Assembly (NCBI RefSeq): GCF_900104485.1
Contig: NZ_FMXQ01000001.1
Location: 372,001 to 436,000, forward strand
DNA length: 64,000 nt
Direction of reading: 5' to 3'
Source: Bauldia litoralis
GTDB lineage: Bacteria > Pseudomonadota > Alphaproteobacteria > Rhizobiales > Kaistiaceae
In this document: one piece after another, positions 1-9,649 of the stretch
How the letters are laid out: each line of letters opens with the position of its first letter
How positions within the stretch are numbered: the first letter of the stretch is position 1
Notes under the pieces: generated by a model
Seen by the model: the letters and a program-made list of their open reading frames with translations, nothing else
What the model was told of the DNA's origin: nothing
Database searches by the model: none
Program-made: the position numbers and the translations under genes

Positions 1-1
1 T

Positions 2-577
2 TCGCTGCCCCGTCCGCTGCCGCCCGAGGCCGCTTCAAAGGTCGTTTCGCTCGACCAGGCGCTCGACGAGGAGCCCTGGATCGCGGCGCGAAACACCGCG
101 ATTTTCGCCCTGCTTTACGGCGGCGGCCTGCGTATCTCGGAAGCGTTGGCGCTGAAACGGTCCGAGGCGCCGCGAAACGCCAATGAGGCACTGCGCATCA
201 CCGGCAAGGGCGGCAAGCAGCGGATCGTCCCGGTCCTGCCCGCCATCTCGGCCGCCGTCGCGCACTATCTCCGGCTCTGTCCGTACACGCCCGGCCCCGA
301 TTCACCACTGTTTCTCGGCGCCCGCGGCGGCCCGCTCAACCCGCGCATGGTCCAGCGCGCCATGGAGAAATTGCGGTCAGCCCTGAACCTTCCCGACACC
401 GCCACGCCGCATGCGCTGCGCCATTCCTTCGCCACGCATATCCTCGCAAGCGGCGGAGATTTAAGGGGAATCCAGGAACTCCTCGGCCACGCCAGCCTGT
501 CGACAACCCAGGTCTATACCGAGGTCGACACCGACCGCCTGATGGCCGCCTTCACCGCCGCCCATCCCCGGGCGTGA
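2..577 (+). CDS. xerC: Tyrosine recombinase XerC, C-terminal part (5' end outside window)
   Basis: This is the catalytic half of a XerC/XerD-type site-specific recombinase, which resolves chromosome dimers at dif at the division septum. The reading frame is open from base 2, so the N-terminal DNA-binding domain lies upstream of the window. Catalytic landmarks are in order: Arg in GGLRISEAL (near base 131), Lys in GKGGKQR, the H-x-x-R box HALRHSF, the GH of LLGHASLSTTQ, and the nucleophile Tyr in QVYTEVD. The protein ends a few residues after the Tyr region, as in the family. XerC rather than XerD is inferred from overall similarity and from the lone housekeeping context. A strong terminator follows about 140 bases downstream. 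Confidence 0.9.
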   Translation, partial: SLPRPLPPEAASKVVSLDQALDEEPWIAARNTAIFALLYGGGLRISEALALKRSEAPRNANEALRITGKGGKQRIVPVLPAISAAVAHYLRLCPYTPGPDSPLFLGARGGPLNPRMVQRAMEKLRSALNLPDTATPHALRHSFATHILASGGDLRGIQELLGHASLSTTQVYTEVDTDRLMAAFTAAHPRA

Positions 578-955
578 CAGGGTTGGGACACCGGTCCGTT
601 TCACTGAACAGCCGATGAACCGCCGCTTCAGGCCCGCTTCACCGCGTGAATCCTAGAGTGCGGGCGAATGAAGGCGCCCTCCCTCGCCTCCATTCTCTCT
701 CCTCCCTGACCCAAACTCCGGGCCCGCCCTAACCGGCGGGCCCTTTTTTGGACTGGCGTCGGCCGCCGGTCGTGGTAGACAGACGCCATGATGACGGCCC
801 CGAAAACCCTTTGGCTTATTTGCCTTCGCGCCACGCGCGACGGGACCGGCGTCTGACCCCAGGGACGACCGGCCGGCGCGCGAAAGGTTTCGCGCCGGGC
901 CTCACGATCACCGCCGCGATTGCCCGAACCGCCGACCGCAACGGAAGCGATCGCG
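578..955. other. Intergenic region xerC to permease
   Basis: This 378-base stretch contains the xerC terminator at 720-749. No other coding signal is convincing. The frames open here on either strand do not show a credible start with a ribosome site. The permease promoter should lie in 750-940, but I could not assign clear -35/-10 boxes. Confidence 0.6.
720..749 (+). terminator. Intrinsic terminator after xerC
   Basis: A perfect 9-bp GC stem (720-728 with 735-743), loop CTAACC and a run of six T at 744-749. It is a classical rho-independent terminator in + orientation. Confidence 0.93.
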
Positions 956-1960
956 ATGGCCATCAACACACCGACGCCCACCCCGGCAAGCGCCGCCACC
1001 GAGGCGCCGCCCCTGCCGCTCACCACGCCGGCGCCAACCCAGTCCTACGTGCGGATGGGGTATGTCTTCGCCGCGGTCGGGGCGCTGCTCTTCTCGACCA
1101 AGGCGGTCATCATCAAGCTCGCCTACGCCGAGACCATCGACGCCGAGACGCTGCTCGCCCTGCGCATGGCTTTTGCGCTTCCGTTCTATATCGGGATTGG
1201 CGGGCTCTCGATCCGCGACCGGAAGCGGAGCGGCCAGGCCCTGCCGCCGGCGCGGCAGGTGGCCGGGGCAGCGGCGGTCGGGCTGCTCGGCTACTGGTTC
1301 GCCAGCTACACGGACTTCCTCGGTCTCGAATACATTTCCGCCCAGTTCGAACGACTGATCCTGTTCACCTATCCGCTGTTCGTCGTGATCTTCGGGGCAA
1401 TGTTCTTCCGCCAGCCGATCCGGCTCAGGGCAGTTGCCGCGATCGGCATCAGCTACGCTGGCCTGGCGGTGATCTTCAGCGAGAAGGTCTCGACCTTCGG
1501 CCATGACGCGACCCTCGGCGCCGGTCTGGTGCTGGCCGCCGCGATCTCGTTCGCGCTCTATCAACTTCTCGCCAAGGACCTGATCGCCACGATCGGCCCG
1601 CGTCTGTTCACCTGCATCGCGATGAGCGGCGCGGCGGTCGGCGCGTTTGCCCAGTTCCTGTTCACCCACGCTCCCGCCGACCTGATTGTCACGCCGACCC
1701 TCTATGCCTATGCCTTGCTCATCGCCATCGGAGCGACCGTCCTGCCGTCCTTTTTCCTCAACGCCGCGCTGCACCGCATCTCCGCCCAGGCAAACGCGAC
1801 AATCGGGACATTGTCACCGGTGATGACGATCCTGCTCGCGGTGCTGATCCTCGGCGAGAAGCTGACGCTGATCGATGTGGCCGGGACCGCCCTGGTTCTC
1901 GCCGGTGTTGGGTGGTTCACCCTTGCCGACCAGGCGGCGCGGCGTCGTGCCGGAGCCTGA
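956..1960 (+). CDS. DMT-superfamily permease with two EamA domains
   Basis: This is a drug/metabolite transporter family inner-membrane protein of about 334 residues. After a Thr/Pro/Ala-rich N-terminal tail of about 30 residues come roughly ten hydrophobic segments arranged as two EamA repeats, the usual length for the family. An early segment reads YVFAAVGALLFSTKAVIIK. The substrate cannot be deduced; relatives export amino acids or other small metabolites. I chose ATG 956 (MAINTP) because GGAAG at 943-947 sits 8 bases upstream. An in-frame TTG at 920 would add 12 residues without a better ribosome site. It is probably monocistronic, between the xerC terminator and the next small gene. Confidence 0.85.
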   Translation: MAINTPTPTPASAATEAPPLPLTTPAPTQSYVRMGYVFAAVGALLFSTKAVIIKLAYAETIDAETLLALRMAFALPFYIGIGGLSIRDRKRSGQALPPARQVAGAAAVGLLGYWFASYTDFLGLEYISAQFERLILFTYPLFVVIFGAMFFRQPIRLRAVAAIGISYAGLAVIFSEKVSTFGHDATLGAGLVLAAAISFALYQLLAKDLIATIGPRLFTCIAMSGAAVGAFAQFLFTHAPADLIVTPTLYAYALLIAIGATVLPSFFLNAALHRISAQANATIGTLSPVMTILLAVLILGEKLTLIDVAGTALVLAGVGWFTLADQAARRRAGA

Positions 1961-2059
1961 TCGCGCGGTTGTGATGATACGAGGCTTCCCGCCTGAACCG
2001 ATCAGGCATACGCTGCCTGGGCGTCGGCAACGGTCGGCGCATCAACACCGGAGGACCTG

Positions 2060-2308
2060 ATGAAAATCGTATCCACCTCCGTAACCGCGCTCACCGCCTT
2101 CGGCATCATCGCCGGCGCCAGCGTCGCCGCCTCGGCCTGTGAATGGCACAAGAGCCATGTCACCGCAGCGGCAAGGCCGGCCCCGGTCAAGGAGGAGGTC
2201 GCCGCCCCTGCGACCACCATCGATCCGATGCAGATTGCCGATATGGGAGGCGAGGCGCTCGTGCCCCGCAAGCCCGAAGTAGAAGCTCTCGAAGCCGCAG
2301 CGAAGTAA
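2060..2308 (+). CDS. Small exported protein of unknown function
   Basis: An 82-residue protein with a clear Sec signal peptide: MKIV start, hydrophobic stretch to about residue 24, and an Ala-Ser-Ala cleavage context before CEWHKSH. A single Cys lies just after the predicted cut, but no proper lipobox precedes it. The mature part is Ala/Pro/Glu/Val-rich and probably unstructured. GGAGG lies 5 bases before the ATG, supporting the start. I do not recognise a family. A hairpin follows the stop. Confidence 0.65.
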   Translation: MKIVSTSVTALTAFGIIAGASVAASACEWHKSHVTAAARPAPVKEEVAAPATTIDPMQIADMGGEALVPRKPEVEALEAAAK

Positions 2309-2336
2309 CTACGACCTGGCACCATGGTAACGTTTG

Positions 2337-2364
2337 GAAGCGTCGGCGGCAAAGCCGGCGCTTC
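2337..2364 (+). terminator. Probable terminator hairpin
   Basis: An 11-bp stem (2337-2347 with 2354-2364, one G-T wobble) with loop GGCAAA lies 28 bases after the small exported gene. Only a short T run follows (TGACGTTT), so termination efficiency is uncertain. Confidence 0.5.
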
Positions 2365-2423
2365 TGACGTTTCGGTGAACCGCCCGCCCCGTCGGTCACG
2401 GGCCCGAGAGTCCGGCCGCAGGG

Positions 2424-2665
2424 ATGCGGCACCGGTCGACGCCATCCCCGCACAAGGGACCACTGGAAAGCCGCGAGCCGGATGCCGACGACATCCGCGC
2501 TCTTGAGCAGAGCGACCACGACCTGCCCCACGACATCATCTACTCGCTGCGCAATTCGATGGTGTCGGACGCCTGTCGCCGCATCCACGGCCTGCTCACC
2601 CTGACCCTCCTGGCGCCGAGGCTACGCGAGCAACTTGAGAGTGGCCGCCTGCCGCCGCCAACCGT
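2424..2665 (+). pseudogene. Possible gene fragment in the 2309-2665 gap
   Basis: The gap of about 360 bases between the small exported gene and lpd holds an open + frame with strong third-position G/C bias that reads DIIYSLRNSMVSD... TLTLLAPRLREQLESGRLPPP. The TLLAP-x(5)-LESG/LDG pattern reminds me of the segment found in small proteins and recombinase C-termini of mobile elements (LTLLAPDIVEAILDG). The frame runs on into the antisense of lpd to 3014, so it is not a normal complete gene. No ribosome site is evident. It may be a decayed remnant or simply chance. Confidence 0.25.
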
Positions 2666-4066
2666 TCAGATGTGGATCGGCTTGAACCAGGCGGCGAGCG
2701 CCGCTTCTTTGACCGCTTCCGACAGCGTCGGATGGGCGTGGCAGGTGCGGGCGAGATCCTCGGCCGCGCCGGCGAATTCCATCAACACCGCCGCCTCGGC
2801 AATCAGTTCGCCAGCAAAGGGGCCGACGATGTGGACGCCGAGCACCTTGTCGGTCTTGGCGTCGGCGAGCACCTTGACGAAGCCGTCCTTCTCCAGCATG
2901 GCCCGGGCGCGGGCATTGGCCGAGAAGGGAAACTTGCCGGCCCGGTATTCGACGCCGGCATCCTTGAGTTCTTCCTCGGTCTTGCCGACGGAGGCGATCT
3001 CCGGGTGCGTGTAGACGACGTTGGGGATGACGCCGTAGTTCACGTGCCCGGCCTGACCGGCGACGATCTCGGCAACCGCGACGCCCTCGTCCTCGGCCTT
3101 GTGGGCGAGCATCGGCCCGCGGACCACGTCGCCAAGCGCGTAGATTCCAGGGACACTGGTCTGGAAATGATCGTCGATGGCGATGCGGCCGCGTTCGTCC
3201 ATCGTGACGCCGGCTTCCTCGAGTCCCAACCCCTCGGTGAAGGGCCTGCGGCCGATCGAGACCAGCACGATGTCCGCCTCAAGCGTCTCGGCATCGCCGC
3301 CGGCGGCCGGCTCGATCGTCACCTTGAGGGTATCGCCGGAGTCGTCGACCGACGTGACCTTGCTCGCCAGCTTGAAGGCAATGCCCTGCCTGGTGAAGAT
3401 CCTCTGCGACTGCTTCGCCACCTCGCCATCGAGGCCCGGCAGGACACGGTCGAGATATTCGACCACCGTCACCTCGCTGCCGAGGCGCCGCCAGACCGAG
3501 CCGAGTTCGAGCCCGATCACACCGGCGCCGACAACGATGAGCCGCTTCGGTACGCTGTCGAGCGCAAGCGCCCCGGTCGACGAAACGACGCGCTTCTCGT
3601 CGACGGTCACGCCGGGGAGCGGTGTCGATTCCGAGCCGGTGGCGATGACGATCGCCTTTGCCTCGACCGTCTGGCGTTCGCCATCCGCGCCGGTCACGGC
3701 GACCTTGCCCGGCCCGGCGACGGCGCCATGGCCCTTGATCCAGTCGATCTTGTTCTTCTTGAACAGGTATTCGACCCCGGAGGTGTTCGATTCCACGACT
3801 GACGACTTGTGCGCCATCATCGCCGGGAGATCGAGCTCGGGCGTCCCGACCTTGATGCCGAAGGTAACGAAATCGTGCCCGGCCTTCTGGAAGAGCTCGG
3901 ACGCATGCAGCAGCGCCTTGGACGGGATGCAGCCGACATTCAGGCAGGTGCCGCCGAGCGTTCCGTCCTTCTCGACCACCGCGACCTTGAGGCCGAGCTG
4001 GGCGGCGCGGACGGCGCAGACATAGCCGCCCGGGCCGCTGCCGATGATGGCGAGATCATAAGACAT
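2666..4066 (-). CDS. lpdA: Dihydrolipoyl dehydrogenase (E3 of 2-oxoglutarate dehydrogenase)
   Basis: This FAD enzyme reoxidises the dihydrolipoyl groups of SucB with NAD+. It has 466 residues, normal for the family. The N-terminal FAD motif is GSGPGGYVCAVRAAQLG, followed by the redox disulphide C-LNVG-C in GGTCLNVGCIPSK. A second Rossmann motif (VVGAGVIGLELGSVW) binds NAD. The C-terminal HAHPTLSE holds the catalytic His-Glu pair. Start MSYDLAI is chosen because AGGGGAAG precedes it at good distance; the longer open frame up to 4345 is Arg/Ser-rich noise. It is the last gene of the suc cluster, separated from sucB by a small membrane protein gene. The E3 may also serve other 2-oxoacid complexes. 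Confidence 0.97.
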   Translation of the reverse strand: MSYDLAIIGSGPGGYVCAVRAAQLGLKVAVVEKDGTLGGTCLNVGCIPSKALLHASELFQKAGHDFVTFGIKVGTPELDLPAMMAHKSSVVESNTSGVEYLFKKNKIDWIKGHGAVAGPGKVAVTGADGERQTVEAKAIVIATGSESTPLPGVTVDEKRVVSSTGALALDSVPKRLIVVGAGVIGLELGSVWRRLGSEVTVVEYLDRVLPGLDGEVAKQSQRIFTRQGIAFKLASKVTSVDDSGDTLKVTIEPAAGGDAETLEADIVLVSIGRRPFTEGLGLEEAGVTMDERGRIAIDDHFQTSVPGIYALGDVVRGPMLAHKAEDEGVAVAEIVAGQAGHVNYGVIPNVVYTHPEIASVGKTEEELKDAGVEYRAGKFPFSANARARAMLEKDGFVKVLADAKTDKVLGVHIVGPFAGELIAEAAVLMEFAGAAEDLARTCHAHPTLSEAVKEAALAAWFKPIHI

Positions 4067-4127
4067 TTGAAGCTTCCCCTGCCGGTTGTCTCTCGTGAAG
4101 CCGGTATGGGTTGTCCGGCGTCGATGT

Positions 4128-4367
4128 TCAAGCGCCCGTGCGACAGGACAGGTCTGCGCCAGGCGCCCGGCGCCTGGCATGCCGATCCGCCGCGCGGGCA
4201 GCAAACTGTCCCGCAATCCCGATCGCGAGGCCGACGCCGGCAAAGACCGACGCGGCGACATAAGGATCGCCGAGGTCGCGGCGGAACAGTGCGACGAAAG
4301 CGGCGAAGAAGAGGATCGCCGCCACCAGCATCGTGCCGTAGGCAAGGTGATGGCCGGTTTGGGTCAT
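4128..4367 (-). CDS. Small two-helix membrane protein between sucB and lpd
   Basis: A 79-residue protein with two hydrophobic helices (about residues 9-28 and 37-58: YGTMLVAAILFFAAFVALF and AASVFAGVGLAIGIAGQFAA) and a basic C-terminal tail. GGGGA lies 6 bases before the ATG. It starts 25 bases after the sucB stop and ends about 60 bases before the lpd start on the same strand, so it is almost certainly cotranscribed with the 2-oxoglutarate dehydrogenase genes. I do not recognise a named family. The operon position suggests a link to respiration or membrane tethering, but that is only inference. Confidence 0.7.
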   Translation of the reverse strand: MTQTGHHLAYGTMLVAAILFFAAFVALFRRDLGDPYVAASVFAGVGLAIGIAGQFAARAADRHARRRAPGADLSCRTGA

Positions 4368-4392
4368 GAGCGTTCCCCGCTCCGGCGCGCGA

Positions 4393-5631
4393 TTAGAGAT
4401 CGAGCACGAGCCGCTGCGGATCCTCGAGGCTTTCCTTGACCCTGACCAGGAAGGTCACCGCCTCGCGGCCGTCGACGATGCGGTGATCGTAGGACAGCGC
4501 CAGATACATCATCGGCCGCACCTCGACCTTTCCGGCGACGACCATCGGCCGCTCCTGGATCTTGTGCATGCCGAGGATGCCGGACTGCGGCGCGTTGAGG
4601 ATCGGGGTCGACATCAGCGAACCGTAGATGCCGCCGTTGGTGATCGTGAAGGTGCCGCCCTGCATCGACTCGATCGACAGCGAGCCGTCACGGGCGCTGC
4701 GCGCCAGGTCGCCAATTTCCTTCTCGATCTCGGCGATCGTCATCGTATCGGCATCCCGCACGACCGGAACGACAAGGCCGCGCTCGGTGCCGACCGCGAC
4801 ACCGACGTTGTAGTAGTTCTTGTAGACGATATCGGTCCCGTCGATCTCGCCATTGACCGCCGGCAATTCCTTCAGCGCCTGCACGCAGGCCTTCACGAAA
4901 AAGCCCATGAAGCCGAGCTTGACGCCGTGCTTCTTCTCGAAGAGATCGCGATATTCCGACCGGATCTTCATCACCGCGCCCATATCGACCTCGTTGAAGG
5001 TCGTCAGCATGGCGGCGGTGTCCTGCGCCTCCTTGAGGCGGCGGGCGATGGTCTGGCGAAGGCGGGACATCCGCACCCGCTCCTCGCGCGCCTCGTCGTC
5101 GGGAGCGGACGGAGCGCGGGCGGCGACAGGCTTCTTGGCGCCGCCGTCGGCCGCGGCCAGTGCGTCACCCTTGGTGATCCGGCCACCCTTGCCAGTGCCC
5201 TCGATCGATGAGGCTTCAAGCCCCTTCTCCGCGATGATCTTCGCCGCCGAGGGAGCCGTCCCCTCCGGAGCCGAAGCCTTGTCCGTCGGCGGCTCGCGCA
5301 GCTTGGTGACTTCCGGACCGGCGTCGATCGGCGCCGGATGATCGGACTTGGCGTCCGGGTGCCCGGCCGCGCCGTTGCCGTCCGATGCCCCCTCGCCGGC
5401 GGCGATCGCACCGAGGAGAGCGCCAACCTCTACCGTCTCGCCATCGCCGACCGAGATCGACTCGATGACCCCGGCGGTCGGCGCAGGCACCTCCAGGGTG
5501 ATCTTGTCGGTCTCGAGTTCGACCAGCGGCTCGTCGACCTTGACCGGGTCGCCGACTTTCTTCAGCCACGTCCCGACCGTCGCCTCGGTCACGGACTCGC
5601 CTAGGGTGGGGACCCGAATTTCCGTCGCCAT
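4393..5631 (-). CDS. sucB: Dihydrolipoyl succinyltransferase (E2 of 2-oxoglutarate dehydrogenase)
   Basis: This forms the core of the OGDH complex and transfers succinyl groups to CoA. The 412 residues contain an N-terminal lipoyl domain with the modified Lys in [11 protein letters not shown], an Ala/Pro-rich linker, a peripheral subunit-binding domain (about residues 120-160, [26 protein letters not shown]), and a C-terminal acyltransferase domain ending with the active-site motif [11 protein letters not shown]. The start MATEIRV is preceded by AGGAGAG; the upstream in-frame extension reads into the sucA end and is rejected. It lies 25 bases after sucA in the same operon. Confidence 0.97.
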   Translation of the reverse strand: MATEIRVPTLGESVTEATVGTWLKKVGDPVKVDEPLVELETDKITLEVPAPTAGVIESISVGDGETVEVGALLGAIAAGEGASDGNGAAGHPDAKSDHPAPIDAGPEVTKLREPPTDKASAPEGTAPSAAKIIAEKGLEASSIEGTGKGGRITKGDALAAADGGAKKPVAARAPSAPDDEAREERVRMSRLRQTIARRLKEAQDTAAMLTTFNEVDMGAVMKIRSEYRDLFEKKHGVKLGFMGFFVKACVQALKELPAVNGEIDGTDIVYKNYYNVGVAVGTERGLVVPVVRDADTMTIAEIEKEIGDLARSARDGSLSIESMQGGTFTITNGGIYGSLMSTPILNAPQSGILGMHKIQERPMVVAGKVEVRPMMYLALSYDHRIVDGREAVTFLVRVKESLEDPQRLVLDL

Positions 5632-5656
5632 CGATCTCTCCTGGCCGTCGTGTTCT

Positions 5657-8638
5657 CTACTCGCCGAGGGCTTCGTCGAGGAAAGCTTTGAGTTGTTCAA
5701 GGTGCTTTGACATCAGGCCGGTCGCGGTGGCCGCCGCCGCGGCGCGACCCGCGTAGCGCGGACGCTGGGACTTTGCGCCGATCTGGTTAAGCACCCATTC
5801 GAGATAGGGCTCGACAAATGCCCAGGCACCCATGTTCTTGGGCTCTTCCTGGCACCAGACCAGTTCCGCTTGCGGGAAGCGGGACAGCTCGGTGATCAGC
5901 GCCTTTGCCGGGAAGGGATAGAGCTGCTCGGCGCGGAGAAGATAGACATCGTCGATGCCGCGCTTCTCGCGCTCCTCAAGCAGGTCGTAATAGACCTTGC
6001 CGGTGCACAGCACGACGCGCCGGATCTTGCCGTCGACGACCAGGGTCGTCTTCTCGCCCGGCCGGCACTCGGCGTCGTCCCAAAGCAGCCGGTGGAAGCA
6101 GGAATCCGGCCCCAGTTCATCGAGCCGCGACACGGCGCGCTTGTGCCGAAGCAGCGACTTCGGCGTCATCACGATCAGCGGCTTGCGGAACTCGCGACGC
6201 AACTGCCGGCGCAGGATGTGGAAATAGTTGGCCGGCGTCGTGCAGTTGGCGACCTGCATGTTGTCTTCGGCGCAAAGCTGGAGGAACCGCTCCAGCCGGG
6301 CCGACGAATGCTCCGGCCCCTGGCCCTCGTAGCCATGTGGCAGGAGGAGCACCAGCCCGGACATCCGCAGCCATTTCCGCTCGCCGGATGAAATGAACTG
6401 GTCGATGACGACCTGGGCGCCGTTGACGAAATCACCGAACTGCGCCTCCCACAGGGCGAGCGCATTCGGCTCGGCGGTCGAGTAGCCGTATTCGAAACCG
6501 AGCACCGCGACTTCCGACAGCATCGAGTTGATGACCTCGAACCGCGGCTGGTCGGACGCCAGGTGGTTGAGGGGAATGAACCGCTCCTCGGTCTCCTGGT
6601 CGTAGAGAACCGAATGACGCTGCGAGAAGGTGCCGCGTTCGGAATCCTGCCCGGACAGCCTGACCGGATGGCCTTCCCTGAGCAGCGTCGCGAAGGCCAG
6701 CGCCTCGCCCGTTGCCCAGTCGATCCCCTGCCCGGTGTCGATCGCCTTGCGGCGGGCGGCGAGGAAACGGCCGATCGTCTTGTGGACCTTGAAGCCCGCC
6801 GGCACGTCGGTCAGCCGGTCGCCGATCTCCTTCAGTTCGTCGATCGCCACGCCGGTCACGCCGCGGCGCGGTCCGTCGCCCGTCTCCGCGACCTTGACCT
6901 TCGACCAGGCGCCGTCGAGCCAGTCCGCCTTGTTCGCCCGGTAGCCGGACGCCACCTCGAACTCCTCGTCGAGGGTAGAGCGCCAGCCGGCCTTGAGGGT
7001 GTCGACCTCCTCTGCCGAGACGACGCCTTCCTCGACCAGCTTCTTCGAGTAGATCTCGAAGGTGGTCGGCTGCTTGGCGATCTTCTGGTACATCAACGGC
7101 TGGGTGAAGGCTGGCTCGTCGCCTTCATTGTGGCCGTAGCGTCGATAGCAGAACATGTCGATCACGACCGGCTTGTGGAACTTCTGCCGGAACTCGATCG
7201 CAACCTTGGCCGCGTAGACCACCGCCTCCGGGTCGTCGCCGTTGACGTGGAAGATCGGCGCCTCGACCATCTTGGCGATGTCCGAGGGATAGGGCGACGA
7301 GCGCGCGAAGCGCGGATTGGTGGTGAAGCCGATCTGGTTGTTGATGATGAAATGGACCGAGCCGGCGGTGCGGTGACCGCGCAGGCCCGACAGCCCGAAA
7401 CACTCCGCGACGACGCCCTGCCCGGCGAAGGCCGCGTCGCCATGCAGCAGGAGCGGCAGCACACGCGCCCGCTGGTCGAGCGGCACGATATCGCCGCGCG
7501 GCTTGTCGGCGTGCTGGTCCTGCTTGGCCCGCGCCTTGCCGAGGACGACCGGATCGACGATCTCGAGATGCGACGGGTTGGCGGACAGCGACAGATGCAC
7601 CTTGTTGCCGTCGAACTCGCGGTCCGACGAGGCGCCGAGGTGATACTTGACGTCGCCCGAACCCTCGACCTCGTCCGGCGATGCTGAGCCGCCCTTGAAT
7701 TCGTGGAAGATGGCGCGGTGCGGCTTGCCCATCACCTGCGACAACACGTTGAGCCGGCCGCGATGGGCCATGCCGAGGACGATCTCCTTGAGGCCGAGCT
7801 GCCCGCCGCGCTTGATGATCTGCTCAAGCGCCGGGATCAGCGACTCGCCACCGTCCAGGCCGAACCGCTTGGTGCCGGTGTACTTGACGTCGAGGAAGCG
7901 CTCGAAGCCCTCGGCCTCGGCGAGCTTGTTGAGAATCGCCTTCTTGCCATTCTTGGTGAAGGTGATCGCCTTGTCGGGACCCTCGATCCGTTCCTGGATC
8001 CAGCTCTTCTCGGCCTGGTCGGAGATATGCATGAACTCGACGCCCAGCGTCGAGCAGTAGGTCCGGCGCAGGATCTCGACCATCTCCGGAATGGTCGCGA
8101 ATTCGAGCCCGAGGACGTAATCGATGAAGATCTTGCGGTCGTAATCCGCCTCGGTGAAGCCGTAGGACGCCGGGTCGAGCTCGGACTCGGCGGGGATATC
8201 CTGCATGCCGAGCGGATCGAGGTTGGCGTGGAAATGACCGCGCATCCGGTAGGCGCGGATCATCATCAGCGCGCGAACCGAATCCCGGGTCGCCTGCTGG
8301 ACATGATCGTCGCTGATCTCGGCGCCACGCGTCGCGACATTCTTCCGGATCTTGTCGCCGATGACCGCTTCCGTCGCGCCCCAATTGCCGTCGAGTGCGG
8401 CGACGAGTTCGCCGTTGGCGAGCGGTGGCCAGTCGGGTCGGCGCCAGGACGGCGCCGGGTCACCGGTCGCGCCGTTCCCGGCAACGTCCTCAAGGCCCTC
8501 GAAGAAGGCGCGCCATTCGGCGTCGACCGAAGCCGGATCGCGACTGAAACGCGCCTGCAATTCTTCGATATAGGGAGCGTTGGCGCCGTAGAGAAAAGAC
8601 GTTGCCGCAAGCGCGGCGTTGGAATCCTGGCGTGCCAT
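5657..8638 (-). CDS. sucA: 2-oxoglutarate dehydrogenase E1 component
   Basis: This thiamine-diphosphate enzyme decarboxylates 2-oxoglutarate and succinylates the lipoyl arm of SucB in the TCA cycle. At 993 residues it is normal size for an alphaproteobacterial E1. The N-terminal segment [18 protein letters not shown] is the usual E1o SucB-binding peptide. Other landmarks are [11 protein letters not shown], the [10 protein letters not shown] thiamine-diphosphate motif, and [12 protein letters not shown]. The C-terminal part carries the transketolase-like pyrimidine-binding domain with [14 protein letters not shown]. The start MARQDSN has GGGAAGAG just upstream. A 126-base gap with a promoter-like sequence separates it from sucD, so sucA may also be transcribed independently. 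Confidence 0.97.
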   Translation of the reverse strand: MARQDSNAALAATSFLYGANAPYIEELQARFSRDPASVDAEWRAFFEGLEDVAGNGATGDPAPSWRRPDWPPLANGELVAALDGNWGATEAVIGDKIRKNVATRGAEISDDHVQQATRDSVRALMMIRAYRMRGHFHANLDPLGMQDIPAESELDPASYGFTEADYDRKIFIDYVLGLEFATIPEMVEILRRTYCSTLGVEFMHISDQAEKSWIQERIEGPDKAITFTKNGKKAILNKLAEAEGFERFLDVKYTGTKRFGLDGGESLIPALEQIIKRGGQLGLKEIVLGMAHRGRLNVLSQVMGKPHRAIFHEFKGGSASPDEVEGSGDVKYHLGASSDREFDGNKVHLSLSANPSHLEIVDPVVLGKARAKQDQHADKPRGDIVPLDQRARVLPLLLHGDAAFAGQGVVAECFGLSGLRGHRTAGSVHFIINNQIGFTTNPRFARSSPYPSDIAKMVEAPIFHVNGDDPEAVVYAAKVAIEFRQKFHKPVVIDMFCYRRYGHNEGDEPAFTQPLMYQKIAKQPTTFEIYSKKLVEEGVVSAEEVDTLKAGWRSTLDEEFEVASGYRANKADWLDGAWSKVKVAETGDGPRRGVTGVAIDELKEIGDRLTDVPAGFKVHKTIGRFLAARRKAIDTGQGIDWATGEALAFATLLREGHPVRLSGQDSERGTFSQRHSVLYDQETEERFIPLNHLASDQPRFEVINSMLSEVAVLGFEYGYSTAEPNALALWEAQFGDFVNGAQVVIDQFISSGERKWLRMSGLVLLLPHGYEGQGPEHSSARLERFLQLCAEDNMQVANCTTPANYFHILRRQLRREFRKPLIVMTPKSLLRHKRAVSRLDELGPDSCFHRLLWDDAECRPGEKTTLVVDGKIRRVVLCTGKVYYDLLEEREKRGIDDVYLLRAEQLYPFPAKALITELSRFPQAELVWCQEEPKNMGAWAFVEPYLEWVLNQIGAKSQRPRYAGRAAAAATATGLMSKHLEQLKAFLDEALGE

Positions 8639-8697
8639 TCTCTTCCCGCGAGGCGGAGGGCGCTCGCTCTCTATGTTAACGCGCGGCGACGTGCCAC

Positions 8698-8726
8698 GCT
8701 CTACCGGCCGGTCCTGTCGAAATCAA
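8698..8726 (-). promoter_or_regulatory. Putative sigma-70 promoter of sucA
   Basis: On the minus strand TTGATT (8726-8721), a 17-base spacer, and TAGAGC (8703-8698) lie about 60 bases upstream of the sucA start in the only sizeable gap of the suc cluster. It would allow sucAB-lpd expression apart from sucCD. It is sequence-based only. Confidence 0.5.
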
Positions 8727-8764
8727 CGACTCATTTGCCACTGTGGTTCAAATGGTCTTCAGGC

Positions 8765-9649
8765 TCACACCTTCAAGGCTTCGGCGAGGGTCGAACCCAA
8801 CCGGGCGGGCGATTCCGACACATGAATTCCTGCCGACCGCATCGCCTCGATCTTGTCCTCCGCGCCGCCCTTGCCTCCTGCAATGATCGCGCCAGCGTGG
8901 CCCATGCGCCTGCCGGGGGGCGCGGTCAGACCGGCGATGAAGCCGACCACCGGCTTGGAACGGCCGCGGGCGGCCTCGTCCTTGAGGAACTGGGCGGCCT
9001 CTTCCTCCGAGGAACCGCCGATCTCGCCGATCATGACGATCGACTGCGTTGCGTCGTCGGCGAGCAGCATCTCGAGCACCTCGATGAAATCCATGCCCTT
9101 GACCGGATCGCCGCCAATTCCGACGGCGGTCGTCTGGCCGAGGCCGACATTCGTGGTCTGGAAGACCGCCTCATAGGTGAGCGTCCCCGATCGCGACACG
9201 ATGCCGACCGAACCGGGCTGGAAGATGCTGCCCGGCATGATACCGATCTTGCACTCACCAGCGGTCATCACGCCCGGGCAATTGGGGCCGACCAGCCTCG
9301 ACTTGGTGCCGCAGAGCGCCCGGCCGACCTTGACCATATCCCCCACCGGAATGCCCTCGGTGATGCACACGATCAGGGCGATCTCGGCGTCAATTGCCTC
9401 GAGAATGGCGTCGGCCGCGAAGGGCGGCGGGACATAGATCACGGTCGCGTCGGCGTCGGTTGCCTGCTTGGCCTGGGCGACCGTGTCGTAGACGGGAAGG
9501 TCGAGGTGCGTCTGCCCTCCCTTGCCCGGCGAAACGCCGCCGACCATTTTCGTCCCGTAGGCAACCGCCTGCTCGGAATGGAAGGTACCGGTCTTGCCGG
9601 TGAAACCCTGGCAAATGACCCGCGTGTTGGCATCAATGAGGATGGACAT
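8765..9649 (-). CDS. sucD: Succinyl-CoA synthetase alpha subunit
   Basis: With SucC this makes ATP or GTP from succinyl-CoA. The 294 residues show the CoA-binding Rossmann motif [10 protein letters not shown] near the N-terminus, and the active-site phosphohistidine in [14 protein letters not shown] at about residue 245. Pocket motif GPNCPG is present. Its ATG follows directly on the TGA stop of the inserted exported-protein gene (GAATGAATG), so translation is probably coupled to that gene rather than to sucC, as would be usual. Confidence 0.97.
   Translation of the reverse strand: MSILIDANTRVICQGFTGKTGTFHSEQAVAYGTKMVGGVSPGKGGQTHLDLPVYDTVAQAKQATDADATVIYVPPPFAADAILEAIDAEIALIVCITEGIPVGDMVKVGRALCGTKSRLVGPNCPGVMTAGECKIGIMPGSIFQPGSVGIVSRSGTLTYEAVFQTTNVGLGQTTAVGIGGDPVKGMDFIEVLEMLLADDATQSIVMIGEIGGSSEEEAAQFLKDEAARGRSKPVVGFIAGLTAPPGRRMGHAGAIIAGGKGGAEDKIEAMRSAGIHVSESPARLGSTLAEALKV

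Noticed and set aside
5338-8573. Several open frames antisense to sucA and sucB
   Set aside because: No ribosome sites or family motifs; typical of GC-rich coding DNA.
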